Source: Prevotella sp. (GTDB taxonomy: Bacteria > Bacteroidota > Bacteroidia > Bacteroidales > Bacteroidaceae). From it: DNA of 64,000 nt. The notes below the pieces were generated by a model. That model worked only from the letters and a program-made list of their open reading frames with translations, was not told the DNA's origin and made no database searches. Made by a program: the position numbers and the translations under genes. Positions 8,990-19,154 of this stretch are shown piece after piece. Within the stretch, counting starts at the first letter, position 1, and every line of letters begins with the position of its first letter. The stretch lies in contig JAFZUS010000067.1 of assembly GCA_017618275.1 (NCBI GenBank), positions 1 to 64,000 of the forward strand, given 5' to 3'.

Positions 8990-10429
8990 ATGAAACCACT
9001 CAATAAACAGTTTGCTCCGAAGAGCGTGATGCCAGAGAAGGTGATCCAGTTCGGTGAGGGGAATTTCCTCCGTGCCTTTGTAGACTGGATTATTTGGAAC
9101 ATGGACCAGAAGACAGACTTTAACGGTTCTGTGGTGGTGGTACAGCCCATTGAAAAGGGAATGGCAGATATGCTGAACGGTCAGGACTGCCTGTACCACG
9201 TGAACCTCCAGGGTCGTGAGAACGGCAAACCCGTCAACACCTTGGAACGGATTGACGTAATCAATCGGGCCCTGAATCCTTACACACAAAATGCAGCCTT
9301 CATGGCACTGGCAGACCAACCAGAAATCCGGTTTGTCATCTCAAATACCACTGAGGCGGGTATCGCTTTCGATCCATCCTGTAAACTGGAGGATGCTCCT
9401 GCCAGCAGTTATCCGGGTAAATTAGTACAGTTACTATACCGTCGATACCAAACATTCAATGGAGATCCGACAAAAGGACTTATCATCTTCCCATGTGAAC
9501 TGATCTTCCTCAACGGTCATGTGCTAAAGGACTGCATTGTGAAATACATCGACTTGTGGAACCTGGGGGCCGACTTCAAAAAATGGTTTGAGGAGGCTTG
9601 TGGCGTATATGCCACACTGGTGGACCGTATCGTGCCAGGCTTCCCACGCAATGAGATAGCGCAGATTCAGGAAAAGATTTGCTACAGAGACAATCTGGTC
9701 GTTCAAGCCGAGAACTTCCACCTATGGGTCATTGAGGCTCCAAGGGAAGTGGCCAAGGAATTCCCAGCCGACAAGGCAGGTCTGCACGTGTTGTTCGTTC
9801 CCTCAGAGGAACCTTACCACAAACGTAAAGTGACGTTGCTCAACGGCCCACACACAGTCCTCTCACCTGTGGCCTTCTTGAGTGGGATTAACATCGTACG
9901 CGATGCCTGTCAGCATGAGGTCATCGGACAATACATCCACAAGGTGCAGTTTGATGAACTGATGCAGACACTCGACCTACCGATGGAGGAACTGGAGAAG
10001 TTTGCTACCGACGTGCTGGAGCGCTTCGACAACCCATACGTCGACCATCAGGTGACTTCAATCATGCTCAATTCATTCCCGAAGTTCCAGACGCGCGACC
10101 TGCCTGGTTTGAAGACCTTCCTCCAACGCAAAGGTGAACTGCCCAAAGGACTGGTGTTCGGTCTGGCAGCAATCATCACCTACTACAAGGGTGGCAAACG
10201 TGCTGATGGTACGGAAATCGTACCCAACGATGACCCGAAGATCATGGCACTGTTGAATAATCTCTGGGCCACAGGCAACACACAAATGGTGGCCATAGGC
10301 GTACTGGGCGCAGAGTTTATCTGGCAGGAAGACCTGAATCAGATTCCAGGTCTTACCGACCTCGTCCGTCAGTACCTCGACCTCATCCAGCACATTGGTA
10401 TGCTCGAGGCCGTCAAAAGTATTCTATGA
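8990..10429 (+). CDS. uxaB: Tagaturonate reductase (altronate oxidoreductase)
   Basis: A 479-residue member of the same dehydrogenase superfamily as the upstream gene but of the UxaB branch, which reduces tagaturonate to altronate in galacturonate breakdown. The nucleotide-binding block [17 protein letters not shown] lies at about residues 18-34, followed by [14 protein letters not shown] and [17 protein letters not shown]; the C-terminal block [20 protein letters not shown] at about 282-301 carries the catalytic Lys, Asn and His. It overlaps uvrA by 4 nt (ATGA), which suggests translational coupling. With uxuAB it gives the reductases of both branches of hexuronate catabolism. Confidence 0.9.
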   Translation: MKPLNKQFAPKSVMPEKVIQFGEGNFLRAFVDWIIWNMDQKTDFNGSVVVVQPIEKGMADMLNGQDCLYHVNLQGRENGKPVNTLERIDVINRALNPYTQNAAFMALADQPEIRFVISNTTEAGIAFDPSCKLEDAPASSYPGKLVQLLYRRYQTFNGDPTKGLIIFPCELIFLNGHVLKDCIVKYIDLWNLGADFKKWFEEACGVYATLVDRIVPGFPRNEIAQIQEKICYRDNLVVQAENFHLWVIEAPREVAKEFPADKAGLHVLFVPSEEPYHKRKVTLLNGPHTVLSPVAFLSGINIVRDACQHEVIGQYIHKVQFDELMQTLDLPMEELEKFATDVLERFDNPYVDHQVTSIMLNSFPKFQTRDLPGLKTFLQRKGELPKGLVFGLAAIITYYKGGKRADGTEIVPNDDPKIMALLNNLWATGNTQMVAIGVLGAEFIWQEDLNQIPGLTDLVRQYLDLIQHIGMLEAVKSIL

Positions 10430-13257
10430 GCGATGCGATAGAAATCAAGGGGGCACGAGTCAACAACCTGAAGAACATTGACATCAAAATCCCCCGTAAC
10501 CAGTTCGTGGTGATTGCCGGAGTCAGTGGTTCAGGCAAGTCGTCATTAGCCTTCGACACGCTCTATGCTGAAGGACAACGACGGTATGTGGAAAGTCTGT
10601 CGAGTTATGCCCGCCAGTTTCTGGGACGCATGAACAAACCAGAATGCGACTTTATCCGAGGCATTCCCCCCGCCATAGCCATCGAACAGAAGGTTATCTC
10701 GCGTAACCCACGAAGTACTGTAGGTACGACTACGGAGATTTATGAATACCTACGACTGTTATATGCAAGGATTGGACGAACCTATTCGCCTGTAAGTGGC
10801 TGTGAGGTACGGAAACATACTACAGAGGATGTGGTACAGCAAATGCTGGCGTTCTCGAAAGGCACGCGGTTTGTGGTCATGGCACCTGTTCATGTCCCCG
10901 AAGAACGTACCCTCGAGCAACAACTCAAGGCCTATATCTTCGAAGGCTATGCCCGCATCTTCGTAGATGGCGAATTTCAGCGAATAGATGATTTTCTCCT
11001 AGGACATCCTAGGAATGACCTAGGCATGCCTAAGGATTCCTTGGATATCTTCCTCGTCATCGATCGTCTCTCTGTCGACGACTCCAAAGACACTATCGCC
11101 CGCTTAGTAGACTCTGCCGAGACGGCTTTCTTCGAAGGTCATGGAGAGTGTCGTCTGATGTTCCAGCCCTCGAATATTGTTTATGATTTCTCGACTAGGT
11201 TCGAGGCCGACGGCATTACTTTCGAGGAACCCAATGACCAGATGTTTTCTTTCAACTCACCTGCTGGCGCCTGTCCCGAGTGCCAAGGGTTTGGTAAGAT
11301 TATCGGCATCGATGAACGATTGGTGATTCCCAACACAACCCTCTCCGTCTATGACGGTTGTGTGGTGTGTTGGCATGGTGAAAAAATGGGCGAATGGAAA
11401 GAGTGGTTCTGTCGTCATGCTGCAAAAGATGACTTTCCAATATTCGAACCGTATTTGAACCTCACCCAACAACAGAAAGATTGGCTCTGGCACGGGCTTC
11501 CCTCTGATATGGGAAAGAAAGAGAAACCATGCATCGACCAGTTCTTCGAGATGGTCAAAGAGAACCAGTACAAGATCCAATACCGAGTCATGATGGCCCG
11601 CTATCGGGGAAAGACGACCTGTCCCAAATGCCATGGCACACGCCTCAAACCCGAGGCGGACTATGTTAAGATTGGTGGCAGAAGTATCACAGACTTGGTG
11701 CAGATGCCTGTCGTACGACTGCAAGAATGGTTCCGTACGCTGGAACTCACAGAACAAGAGAAAGCCATCGGAAAACGACTCCTAACTGAGATACGGAGCA
11801 GACTGCAATTCCTTTTGGATGTGGGACTTGGCTACCTCACGCTCAACCGTCTCTCGAATACTCTTTCTGGCGGTGAGAGTCAGCGTATCAATCTCACCAC
11901 CAGCCTTGGAAGCAGTCTTGTGGGCTCTCTATATATCCTCGACGAGCCGAGTATCGGACTGCACTCCAGAGACACCGAACGACTCATTCATGTGTTGAAA
12001 GAATTGCAGGCTTTGGGCAACACTGTAGTCGTGGTGGAACATGACGAAGAGATCATGCGCGCCGCAGATCATCTCATCGATGTAGGCCCTGATGCAGGTC
12101 GCCTCGGTGGCGAAATCGTCTTCGACGGTGCCATCTCCGACCTCCATACCCCATTAAACCTATCAGACCCATCCTCCTCCCTCTCCCGAAGCCACACCCT
12201 CAAGTACCTCCTTGGCCTCGAAACCATCCCAGTACCTTCAAGTCGTCGCCCATGGAATCGCCATATTGACATCAAGGGTGCCCGCATGAACAACCTCAGG
12301 GGCATTGACGTACAGATCCCGCTGAATGTGATGACCGTGGTGACAGGAGTCTCTGGCTCAGGCAAGTCGAGTCTCATCAAGGGCATCCTCTACCCTGCTT
12401 TGAAGCGCCGTTTGGGAGAGGTATGCGATTTCCCTGGCGAATATATCGCACTTGAGGGCGACATTGATGCCATCAGTCGGGTGGAATTCGTCGACCAGAA
12501 TCCAATAGGTAAGTCTACCCGTTCCAATCCTGCTACGTATGTTAAGGCCTACGATGCCATCCGTGACCTCTATGCCGAGCAACCGCTCTCCCAACAGATG
12601 GGCTTCACTCCCCAATATTTCTCCTTTAATACGGAGGGAGGTCGCTGTGAGGAATGTAAGGGTGCAGGGGTCATCACTGTCGAGATGCAGTTTATGGCGG
12701 ACCTGGTCCTGGAATGCGAGGCCTGTCATGGTCACCGTTTCAAACACGATATCCTCGATGTACGCTACAAGGACAAGAACATCGATGATGTCCTAAATAT
12801 GACTATCTCTGAATCCATCGACTTTTTCGAGGGACAGTCCACGATTATCCGTCGTCTCAAAACTCTTGAAGACGTAGGCCTTGGTTACATCAAACTCGGC
12901 CAGAACTCCTCCACCCTTTCTGGCGGTGAGAATCAACGCGTAAAACTGGCGTATTTCATCGGCCAGGAAAAGCAGGAACCCACACTCTTCATCTTTGATG
13001 AACCGACGACCGGTCTCCATTTCCATGATATCCAAAAACTCCTGAATACCTTTGATGCCCTCATTAGCAGAGGACACACTATCCTGGTCATCGAACACAA
13101 CATGGAAGTCATCAAATGTGCCGACCATATCATTGACCTGGGTCCCGACGGTGGCGACCGTGGCGGCAACCTGGTCTGCGCAGGGACCCCCGAAGAGGTA
13201 GCAGCCTGCCAAGATAGTATCACAGGACAATATCTACTAAAAAAAGTTAATATTTGA
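10426..13257 (+). CDS. uvrA: Excinuclease ABC subunit A (UvrA paralogue)
   Basis: DNA-damage recognition ATPase of nucleotide excision repair, 943 residues. Two ABC ATPase modules are clear: Walker [10 protein letters not shown] at residues 32-40 and again at about 640; signature [11 protein letters not shown] near 480 and [12 protein letters not shown] near 831; and the DEPS and DEPT Walker B blocks. Zinc-site pairs seen are ACPECQ, TCPKCH, RCEECK and ECEACH. The first half of the usual first zinc finger (normally HCPxCG) is replaced by a cysteine-free stretch near FSTRFEADG. Bacteroidota often carry two UvrA copies, and this looks like the second type. It is coupled to uxaB by an ATGA overlap, an odd metabolic partner. 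Confidence 0.92.
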   Translation: MSDAIEIKGARVNNLKNIDIKIPRNQFVVIAGVSGSGKSSLAFDTLYAEGQRRYVESLSSYARQFLGRMNKPECDFIRGIPPAIAIEQKVISRNPRSTVGTTTEIYEYLRLLYARIGRTYSPVSGCEVRKHTTEDVVQQMLAFSKGTRFVVMAPVHVPEERTLEQQLKAYIFEGYARIFVDGEFQRIDDFLLGHPRNDLGMPKDSLDIFLVIDRLSVDDSKDTIARLVDSAETAFFEGHGECRLMFQPSNIVYDFSTRFEADGITFEEPNDQMFSFNSPAGACPECQGFGKIIGIDERLVIPNTTLSVYDGCVVCWHGEKMGEWKEWFCRHAAKDDFPIFEPYLNLTQQQKDWLWHGLPSDMGKKEKPCIDQFFEMVKENQYKIQYRVMMARYRGKTTCPKCHGTRLKPEADYVKIGGRSITDLVQMPVVRLQEWFRTLELTEQEKAIGKRLLTEIRSRLQFLLDVGLGYLTLNRLSNTLSGGESQRINLTTSLGSSLVGSLYILDEPSIGLHSRDTERLIHVLKELQALGNTVVVVEHDEEIMRAADHLIDVGPDAGRLGGEIVFDGAISDLHTPLNLSDPSSSLSRSHTLKYLLGLETIPVPSSRRPWNRHIDIKGARMNNLRGIDVQIPLNVMTVVTGVSGSGKSSLIKGILYPALKRRLGEVCDFPGEYIALEGDIDAISRVEFVDQNPIGKSTRSNPATYVKAYDAIRDLYAEQPLSQQMGFTPQYFSFNTEGGRCEECKGAGVITVEMQFMADLVLECEACHGHRFKHDILDVRYKDKNIDDVLNMTISESIDFFEGQSTIIRRLKTLEDVGLGYIKLGQNSSTLSGGENQRVKLAYFIGQEKQEPTLFIFDEPTTGLHFHDIQKLLNTFDALISRGHTILVIEHNMEVIKCADHIIDLGPDGGDRGGNLVCAGTPEEVAACQDSITGQYLLKKVNI
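10998..11035. repeat. CCTAGG motif repeated at 10-11 bp spacing inside uvrA
   Basis: The palindrome CCTAGG occurs at 10998-11003, 11008-11013 and 11019-11024, followed by CCTAAGG at 11029-11035. The spacing is one helical turn. The reading frame is not disturbed and encodes a loop near [17 protein letters not shown]. Confidence 0.7.
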
Positions 13258-13286
13258 ACAACGTATTGATATTTTTAGTAACTTTG
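13253..13286 (+). promoter_or_regulatory. Promoter of the primary sigma factor gene
   Basis: A TTTG -33 element at 13253-13256, overlapping the uvrA stop codon, and a TAACTTTG -7 element at 13279-13286 are separated by 22 nt. The transcript would start near 13292, leaving a leader of about 65 nt before ATG 13360. Confidence 0.75.
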
Positions 13287-13359
13287 CATCCGCTTTCAGG
13301 TAAAATTCAGGATATTAGTTTGATAATCAAACAGTTAAAGACGTTTTTAGGAAAAAAGG

Positions 13360-14232
13360 ATGAGACAACTTAAGATTCAGAAAAGTATTACAAACCGTTC
13401 AAGCGAGGCATTGGATAAATACCTCGTTGAGATTGGTCGTGCACCCCTTATCTCCATCGACGAGGAAATTGAACTCGCACAGAAGATCCGCAAAGGCGGT
13501 CCCGACGGGGAAAGGGCAAAGGAGAAACTGGTAACTGCCAACCTGCGCTTTGTCGTATCTGTGGCCAAACAATACCAGCACCAGGGGCTGACTCTGACCG
13601 ACCTTATCGACGAGGGTAACATCGGACTCATCAAGGCCGCTCAGAAGTTTGACGAGACCCGTGGATTTAAGTTTATCTCCTATGCCGTATGGTGGATTCG
13701 TCAGAGCATCCTTCAGGCCATTGCCGAACAGAGTCGCATCGTGCGCCTCCCGCTCAACCAGGTTGGTTCCCTCAATAAGATCAATCATGAGATTAACAAG
13801 TTCGAGCAGGAGAATCAGCGCCATCCGAGTGTGTCAGAACTGAGTGAAGCCATCAACATCGATGAGGAAAAGATTGGTCAGTCCATGATGGCCGATGGTC
13901 ACCATGTCAGTATTGATGCCCCGTTCCAAGATGGTGAGGACAACTGCATGCTCGATGTGATGGCTTCTGGTGATGAAAGCCGTACTGACAAGTTGGTCGA
14001 TCACGAATCAATGGCCATGGAACTCAATACCGTCCTCAACAAGGTTTTGAAGGAGCGCGAGATTACCATCATTCGCGAGTGCTTCGGTATCGGTTGTCAT
14101 GAGAAGGGTCTCGAGGAGATTGGCGACCAACTGGGACTCACGCGCGAACGTGTCCGTCAGATTCGCGAAAAGAGCATTGCCAAACTGCGCGACAGCGGCA
14201 ATGCGAAAATTCTCATGAAATATTTGGGATAA
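13360..14232 (+). CDS. rpoD: Primary RNA polymerase sigma factor (sigma-ABfr type)
   Basis: A sigma-70 group 1 factor of 290 residues without region 1.1, as in Bacteroidota. Region 1.2 is seen in LDKYLVEIGRAPLISIDEE; region 2 in DLIDEGNIGLIKAAQKFDE followed by GFKFISYAVWWIRQSI; region 3 in LPLNQVGSLNKINHEINKF; and region 4 in EEIGDQLGLTRERVRQIREK, the helix-turn-helix that reads the -33 element. It directs housekeeping transcription from TTTG/TAnnTTTG promoters such as those listed here. It has its own promoter overlapping the end of uvrA. The two residues after MKYL end the protein, as in relatives. Confidence 0.95.
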   Translation: MRQLKIQKSITNRSSEALDKYLVEIGRAPLISIDEEIELAQKIRKGGPDGERAKEKLVTANLRFVVSVAKQYQHQGLTLTDLIDEGNIGLIKAAQKFDETRGFKFISYAVWWIRQSILQAIAEQSRIVRLPLNQVGSLNKINHEINKFEQENQRHPSVSELSEAINIDEEKIGQSMMADGHHVSIDAPFQDGEDNCMLDVMASGDESRTDKLVDHESMAMELNTVLNKVLKEREITIIRECFGIGCHEKGLEEIGDQLGLTRERVRQIREKSIAKLRDSGNAKILMKYLG

Positions 14233-14245
14233 AACCCCAAAAAGC

Positions 14246-14270
14246 GTACCTTTGGCTTCGCCGAAAGTAC
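14246..14270 (+). terminator. Hairpin after rpoD, possible terminator or dispersed repeat
   Basis: Arms 14246-14256 and 14260-14270 (GTACCTTTGGC and GCCGAAAGTAC) pair over 11 bp with two mismatches around a TTC loop. There is no T tract, so a classical terminator is doubtful. A second weak stem (CTTGC at 14278, GCAAG at 14295) and a duplicated CAAGC follow. The element could be an intergenic repeat rather than a terminator. Confidence 0.4.
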
Positions 14271-14331
14271 TCACGTTCTTGCGTCCCTATGGTAGCAAGC
14301 GGCAAGCCGAGCGCGAAAAATCCATAAAATA

Positions 14332-14363
14332 TTTGGATTTTTGCTCACTAATGCGTACTTTTG
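14332..14363 (+). promoter_or_regulatory. Promoter of the DUF5686 gene
   Basis: TTTG at 14332-14335 and TACTTTTG at 14356-14363 with exactly 20 nt between them match the Bacteroidota consensus. The predicted transcript start, about 14368-14371, coincides with the in-frame GTG at 14369, so the mRNA may be leaderless or nearly so. Confidence 0.75.
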
Positions 14364-14368
14364 CATTC

Positions 14369-16402
14369 GTGAATTGCAAGACGCTGATATTCTATATAGT
14401 GCTGGGCATACTCACGGGTATGCCCAGTATTGTTTGTGGGAAGGGGAAAAAAGATTCCCTGATCCTCCAGCGTATCTATGCGTTTAAGGAGGCACACCCC
14501 ACTAGTCCGGACAGCATCATGGACAATGTCTACGCAAAATACCGGTTCAATGTTGAGCGCCGCAACCCTACCCTCTGGCTCATCCCCACGATGTATGTGA
14601 TGGCAAAGGACGAAAGGGAGTATATCCGCGAATCATACAATCTGTTGTCTTATGATGATTATGACCACCATAAGATCGACGTCAAGAGTCAGGTGCTCTC
14701 AGGCACCATCCGACATAATCGCAGGGCCATGCCCACACTGAGGGACCTGATGATTCCGAACGTCTATGAGGCCACCCTCTACGACGGTCATGTCCTCTCG
14801 CCCTTCAGCCGATATAACCGTCGGCATTATAAGTACACACAATCGCTACTGTCCGATGGCACCACCCGCCTGGACTTCCGACCGAAATTCTATAACACCC
14901 AACTCATTAATGGCTATGCCATTGTGGATACGGAGAGTGGACATATCATCCGTACCGTCATGAACGGTGAGTTCGACATGATCTCCTTCCGTACGGAAAT
15001 CTACCAGAGCGATGAGAACTGGCCTTTGCCCACTCCCAAACGGTGCACCACGGCTGCAACATTCAAGTTCTTTGGCAACAGGATATCAGCGGTGATTGAT
15101 AGCCATTTCAATTGCGACGACGCCCTCTCGGATACGCTCGGCAGGATTTCTGACCGTGAAATGATGGACTCCCTGCGCGTGGTACCACTCTCTGAAACGG
15201 ACAAACACATCTATGCGGAATACGACCAGAGACACCAACGGCCGGATACGGTGGAGATCGATACCACGCCCAAGAAAACCAACGTGTTGAAAAAAATCTT
15301 CTGGGACACCATTGGTGAAAACTTGGTCACTCCAATTGCGGCAGAATCGGAACATGCATCTTTCCGCCTGTCTCCACTACTCGATCCCCTCCAACTGAGT
15401 TGGAGCGACACACGTGGTTTCCGCTACAAAATCAACCTCAAGTCACGTTACACCTTCTCTCCGCACCGTTACCTCACCTTCAACCCGCGCTTCGGCTACA
15501 ACTTCAAGTTCCGTGAGTTCTACTTCACCCTACCCCTGCGAATGACCTATAATCCGAAACGCAACGGTTATGCGGAGATTGTCTATGGAAATGGCAACCG
15601 CATCTCCAACAGTCAGGTGGTGGATGTCATCAACCACCAACATGGCGACTCCTTGAATCTCGATGAAACGGACATCGACAAGTTCACGGACTACGAACTG
15701 AGAGTCTTCAATAATATCATGGTTTTCGACTGGCTCGATATCGAGTCTGGCTTCAACTTTCACCAGAGGGTAGCCCTCAACAAGGATTTTATGCGCCAGT
15801 ACGAGATGCCTACCGAATACCGCAGTTTTGCCCCTATGATTGGTTTGAAGATTCGTCCGTGGAAGTCTGGGCCGCTCTTCTCCATCGACTGGGAAAGAGG
15901 CATCACTGGTGTCAACAAGTCAGACATCAAATACGAACGCTGGGAGTTCGATGGCTCCTGGAAACTCAAACTCCCGGGACTGCGCGTCGTCAATATGCGG
16001 GCTGGTGGAGGTTTCTACGGACACAAGAACCAGAACTACTTTGTGGATTACTCAAACTTCCGCGACAACAACCTGCCCGAAGGATGGGAAGACGATTGGA
16101 GCGGTAACTTCGAACTGCTTAAGAGCCGTGTTTACAATGAGTCCAACTATTACCTTCGAGCAAATTTGTCCTACGACTCCCCAATGATGATAGGTAGTTG
16201 GGTACCCTACTTGGGCAAGTATATTGAAAGGGAACGTTTCTACTTTAGCACAGCCATTGTGGAACGCTCAAAACCGTATTACGAACTGGGCTACAGTTTT
16301 ACAAACCGCTATATCTCCTTCGCTGTCTTTGCAGGCTTCAACGGCAGGACATACAAGGAGGTTGGCATTGACTTTGACATAGAACTTTTCAAAAGATGGT
16401 AA
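14369..16402 (+). CDS. DUF5686 family outer-membrane protein
   Basis: About 677 residues. An export signal (NCKTLIFYIVLGILTGMPS) is followed by a soluble region and a C-terminal half rich in alternating beta strands with aromatic girdles (RYLTFNPRFGYNFKFREFYF, FYFSTAIVERSKPYYELGYS), ending in a charged residue plus Trp, as in outer-membrane barrels. DUF5686 proteins are common in Bacteroidota and have no established function; relatives lack the N-terminal carboxypeptidase-like beta domain only in shorter versions such as this one. Start: ATG 14351 lies inside the promoter, so GTG 14369 is preferred; ATG 14420 would lose most of the signal. It overlaps the helicase gene downstream by 7 nt. Confidence 0.7.
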   Translation: MNCKTLIFYIVLGILTGMPSIVCGKGKKDSLILQRIYAFKEAHPTSPDSIMDNVYAKYRFNVERRNPTLWLIPTMYVMAKDEREYIRESYNLLSYDDYDHHKIDVKSQVLSGTIRHNRRAMPTLRDLMIPNVYEATLYDGHVLSPFSRYNRRHYKYTQSLLSDGTTRLDFRPKFYNTQLINGYAIVDTESGHIIRTVMNGEFDMISFRTEIYQSDENWPLPTPKRCTTAATFKFFGNRISAVIDSHFNCDDALSDTLGRISDREMMDSLRVVPLSETDKHIYAEYDQRHQRPDTVEIDTTPKKTNVLKKIFWDTIGENLVTPIAAESEHASFRLSPLLDPLQLSWSDTRGFRYKINLKSRYTFSPHRYLTFNPRFGYNFKFREFYFTLPLRMTYNPKRNGYAEIVYGNGNRISNSQVVDVINHQHGDSLNLDETDIDKFTDYELRVFNNIMVFDWLDIESGFNFHQRVALNKDFMRQYEMPTEYRSFAPMIGLKIRPWKSGPLFSIDWERGITGVNKSDIKYERWEFDGSWKLKLPGLRVVNMRAGGGFYGHKNQNYFVDYSNFRDNNLPEGWEDDWSGNFELLKSRVYNESNYYLRANLSYDSPMMIGSWVPYLGKYIERERFYFSTAIVERSKPYYELGYSFTNRYISFAVFAGFNGRTYKEVGIDFDIELFKRW

Positions 16403-19149
16403 AACCGCTGACAGTCTATAAGGCATCCGCAGGGAGCGGAAAAACGTTTACCCTCGCCACTGAGTACATCCGGTTGGTAGTAGAAAACCCCTCGTGCTTC
16501 AGGAGCATCCTCGCAGTGACCTTCACGAACAAGGCCACTGAGGAGATGAAAAGACGCATCCTCAGTCAGTTGTATGGTATCTGGAAAGGACTCCCCGACT
16601 CTATGGTCTACCAGAAGATTATCTGTAGGCGCACGGGTCTATCTGAGGAAATGGTCCGCCAAAGGGCAGGAACGGCCCTCCATAACCTCATCTATAACTA
16701 CAGCGACTTCCGTGTGATGACCATTGACACCTTCTTTCAGGGGGTACTGCGCAACTTGGCCCGCGAACTCGACCTCACGGCTAACCTCCGAATTGGTCTC
16801 AACGATACAGAGGTGGAGGAACTGGCTGTCGACCAGATGATTGACGACCTGAAAGTCACTGATATCATGCTCCAGTGGCTCATGAGTTATATCCTTGACA
16901 ACATCTCCGATGATAGGAGTTGGAACGTTATCGGACAAATCAAACAGTTCGGTCGAACCATCTTTAAAGACAAGTACAAGGCTGTCAGCGCAGAGATTCA
17001 ACAGAAGATGGCCGAGCCAGGATTCTTCGAACGATACACAACCCAGTTAAAGGAAGTCCGTCGACAGGCTCTTGAACGGATGAAAGAAATCGCAGAGACC
17101 TTCTTCGACAGCCTTGATGCCGAACAACTGACCGTCGAGGACTTCGCCTATGGCCGTACAGGTGTCTGCAATTTCTTCCTTAAACTCCGCGAGGGAATCT
17201 TTGATGAGAGCATTGTAGGCAAGCGCGTCACCGATGCCCTTGGCGACCCATCGAAATGGTACAAAAAGACGCACCCTCAACGTGAGATCATCCACACTTT
17301 GGTGGACTCAACCCTCAACGATATCCTACACTATGCCATTGAGGAGCGCCCCAGGCAATGGCGTCTCTATCAATCGGCCGACCTCACACTCCGCCATCTG
17401 AACCAACTCCGTCTTTTGGGCAGCATCGAACAGAAGGTACGTCAACTCAACGAAGAGGCCAACCGTTTCCTGTTGAGTGATACACAACACTTACTCCATA
17501 CTCTCATCGACGGCAGCGACTCACCATTCATTTTCGAGAAAATCGGTACCCAGTTAGAACAGGTGATGATCGATGAGTTTCAGGACACCTCCACCGTGCA
17601 GTGGCAGAACTTTAAGATACTCCTGGCCGAGGCCATGAGCCACCAACAGTCCGGCAACCTGATAGTAGGCGATGTCAAACAGAGTATCTACCGGTGGCGC
17701 TCTGGCGACTGGCGTTTGCTTAACGATATTGAGGCCCAATTCCCACGCCCTCATGAGCAACTGGACATCCAAACGCTGGACACGAATTACCGATCCGATC
17801 GTCACATCATTACTTTTAACAACGCCTTCTTCCATCAGGCAGCAGAACTGGAGTATCTCTCTTTAGACGAGTTACCAGAGGCAGAACAGTTACGAAAGGC
17901 TTATGCCGATGTAGAGCAACAGATACCAACTGACAGACCAGACGAGGGTTTTGTGAGCATCAGTCTCCTGCCACAGGAAAACTATCAGGAACAGACCCTT
18001 CAGCAATTGGTGGAGGGTGTCAAGACGCTTTGTCAACAAGGGACCCAGCCCTCTCAGATAGCCATTCTTGTGCGCACCAATGCCTATATCCCCCTGATTG
18101 CCCAGCGATTTACGGAGGTTTTCCCAGAGGTTGACATCGTGTCCGACGAGGCTTTCCGGTTAGATGCCTCTTCTGCCGTCTGTCTGCTCATTCAGGCCAT
18201 GCGCCTGCTCACCCGTCCCGATGACCGTCTCACCAGGGCTTGTTTGGCCACACTCTACCAACGGCAGGTACTCGGTAATGAAATGTCTGATGAACAGTTG
18301 TTGCTCTGTACGAACAACTCGTTTGACGACCTCCTACCCAATGATTATATCCAGTCCTTCGAGGAATTGCGCGCCATGCCGCTCTATGAACTGACGGAAC
18401 GCCTCTTTGCCATCTTTGGTCTGGAACGACTTGAAAGTCAGAGTGCCTATATCTGTGCGTTCTTCGACCAACTCACCGATTATCTAAGTGAACATCCGGC
18501 ACCTATCGCGGCTTTCCTTCGCGAATGGGATGAGACCCTCTGCAGCAAGACCATCCAAAGCGATGTAGTCAGTGGTATCCGACTCATCTCCATCCACAAG
18601 TCCAAAGGACTGGAGTTCGACCATGTGTTTATTCCCTTCTGCGACTGGCAACTCGAAAAACAAGGCGACATTCTTTGGTGTCAACCTCATGAATCGCCAT
18701 TCGATGCTCTGCCTTTGGCCCCCATCGATTACAGTGCCAAGCAACTCCTCGGCACCATCTACGAACCCGCCTACTACCACGAGCATCTGCAAGCGACGGT
18801 CGACAATCTCAACCTCCTCTATGTGGCCTTTACGCGAGCCTCCAAATCACTCCATGTCTTTGGCAAGCGCAATGCCAGGAACACCCGCTCCACCCTTATC
18901 GAACAGGCTCTCCCGCTCATCGTGGATACCCTGTCTGGTGCAAGTATCAAAGGACTCGACGACGAGACCTCCTCACTCACCTTCACCTATGGTACGCAGG
19001 AAGAGACACCACTTTCCACTTCTTCAATGACAGTATCTTCTAATCCTTTCCTCCAATCACCGGAGATCCTCCCCATCAGAATAACGACCTACCAGAATAA
19101 GGTAAAGTTCGTCCAGAGTAACCGCAGCCGAGAGTTTCTAAAAAACTAA
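16396..19149 (+). CDS. UvrD/RecB-type helicase (AddA-like), nuclease domain absent
   Basis: A 917-residue superfamily 1A helicase of the AddA/RecB group, which unwinds DNA at double-strand breaks. Walker A is ASAGSGKTFTLA at about residue 9; motif Ia VTFTNKATEEMKRRI; motif II DEFQDTSTVQWQNF near 391; motif III GDVKQSIYRWRSGD; motif V SIHKSKGLEFDHVFIPF near 733; motif VI LLYVAFTRASKSL near 806. Relatives in Bacteroidota normally continue for about 150 residues past the SNxSRDF-like block into a PD-(D/E)XK nuclease. Here the protein stops right after QSNRSREFLKN, 5 nt before the AddB-like gene. The partner downstream keeps its nuclease. Overlap with the upstream gene is 7 nt. Confidence 0.85.
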   Translation: MVKPLTVYKASAGSGKTFTLATEYIRLVVENPSCFRSILAVTFTNKATEEMKRRILSQLYGIWKGLPDSMVYQKIICRRTGLSEEMVRQRAGTALHNLIYNYSDFRVMTIDTFFQGVLRNLARELDLTANLRIGLNDTEVEELAVDQMIDDLKVTDIMLQWLMSYILDNISDDRSWNVIGQIKQFGRTIFKDKYKAVSAEIQQKMAEPGFFERYTTQLKEVRRQALERMKEIAETFFDSLDAEQLTVEDFAYGRTGVCNFFLKLREGIFDESIVGKRVTDALGDPSKWYKKTHPQREIIHTLVDSTLNDILHYAIEERPRQWRLYQSADLTLRHLNQLRLLGSIEQKVRQLNEEANRFLLSDTQHLLHTLIDGSDSPFIFEKIGTQLEQVMIDEFQDTSTVQWQNFKILLAEAMSHQQSGNLIVGDVKQSIYRWRSGDWRLLNDIEAQFPRPHEQLDIQTLDTNYRSDRHIITFNNAFFHQAAELEYLSLDELPEAEQLRKAYADVEQQIPTDRPDEGFVSISLLPQENYQEQTLQQLVEGVKTLCQQGTQPSQIAILVRTNAYIPLIAQRFTEVFPEVDIVSDEAFRLDASSAVCLLIQAMRLLTRPDDRLTRACLATLYQRQVLGNEMSDEQLLLCTNNSFDDLLPNDYIQSFEELRAMPLYELTERLFAIFGLERLESQSAYICAFFDQLTDYLSEHPAPIAAFLREWDETLCSKTIQSDVVSGIRLISIHKSKGLEFDHVFIPFCDWQLEKQGDILWCQPHESPFDALPLAPIDYSAKQLLGTIYEPAYYHEHLQATVDNLNLLYVAFTRASKSLHVFGKRNARNTRSTLIEQALPLIVDTLSGASIKGLDDETSSLTFTYGTQEETPLSTSSMTVSSNPFLQSPEILPIRITTYQNKVKFVQSNRSREFLKN

Positions 19150-19154
19150 TTCCT

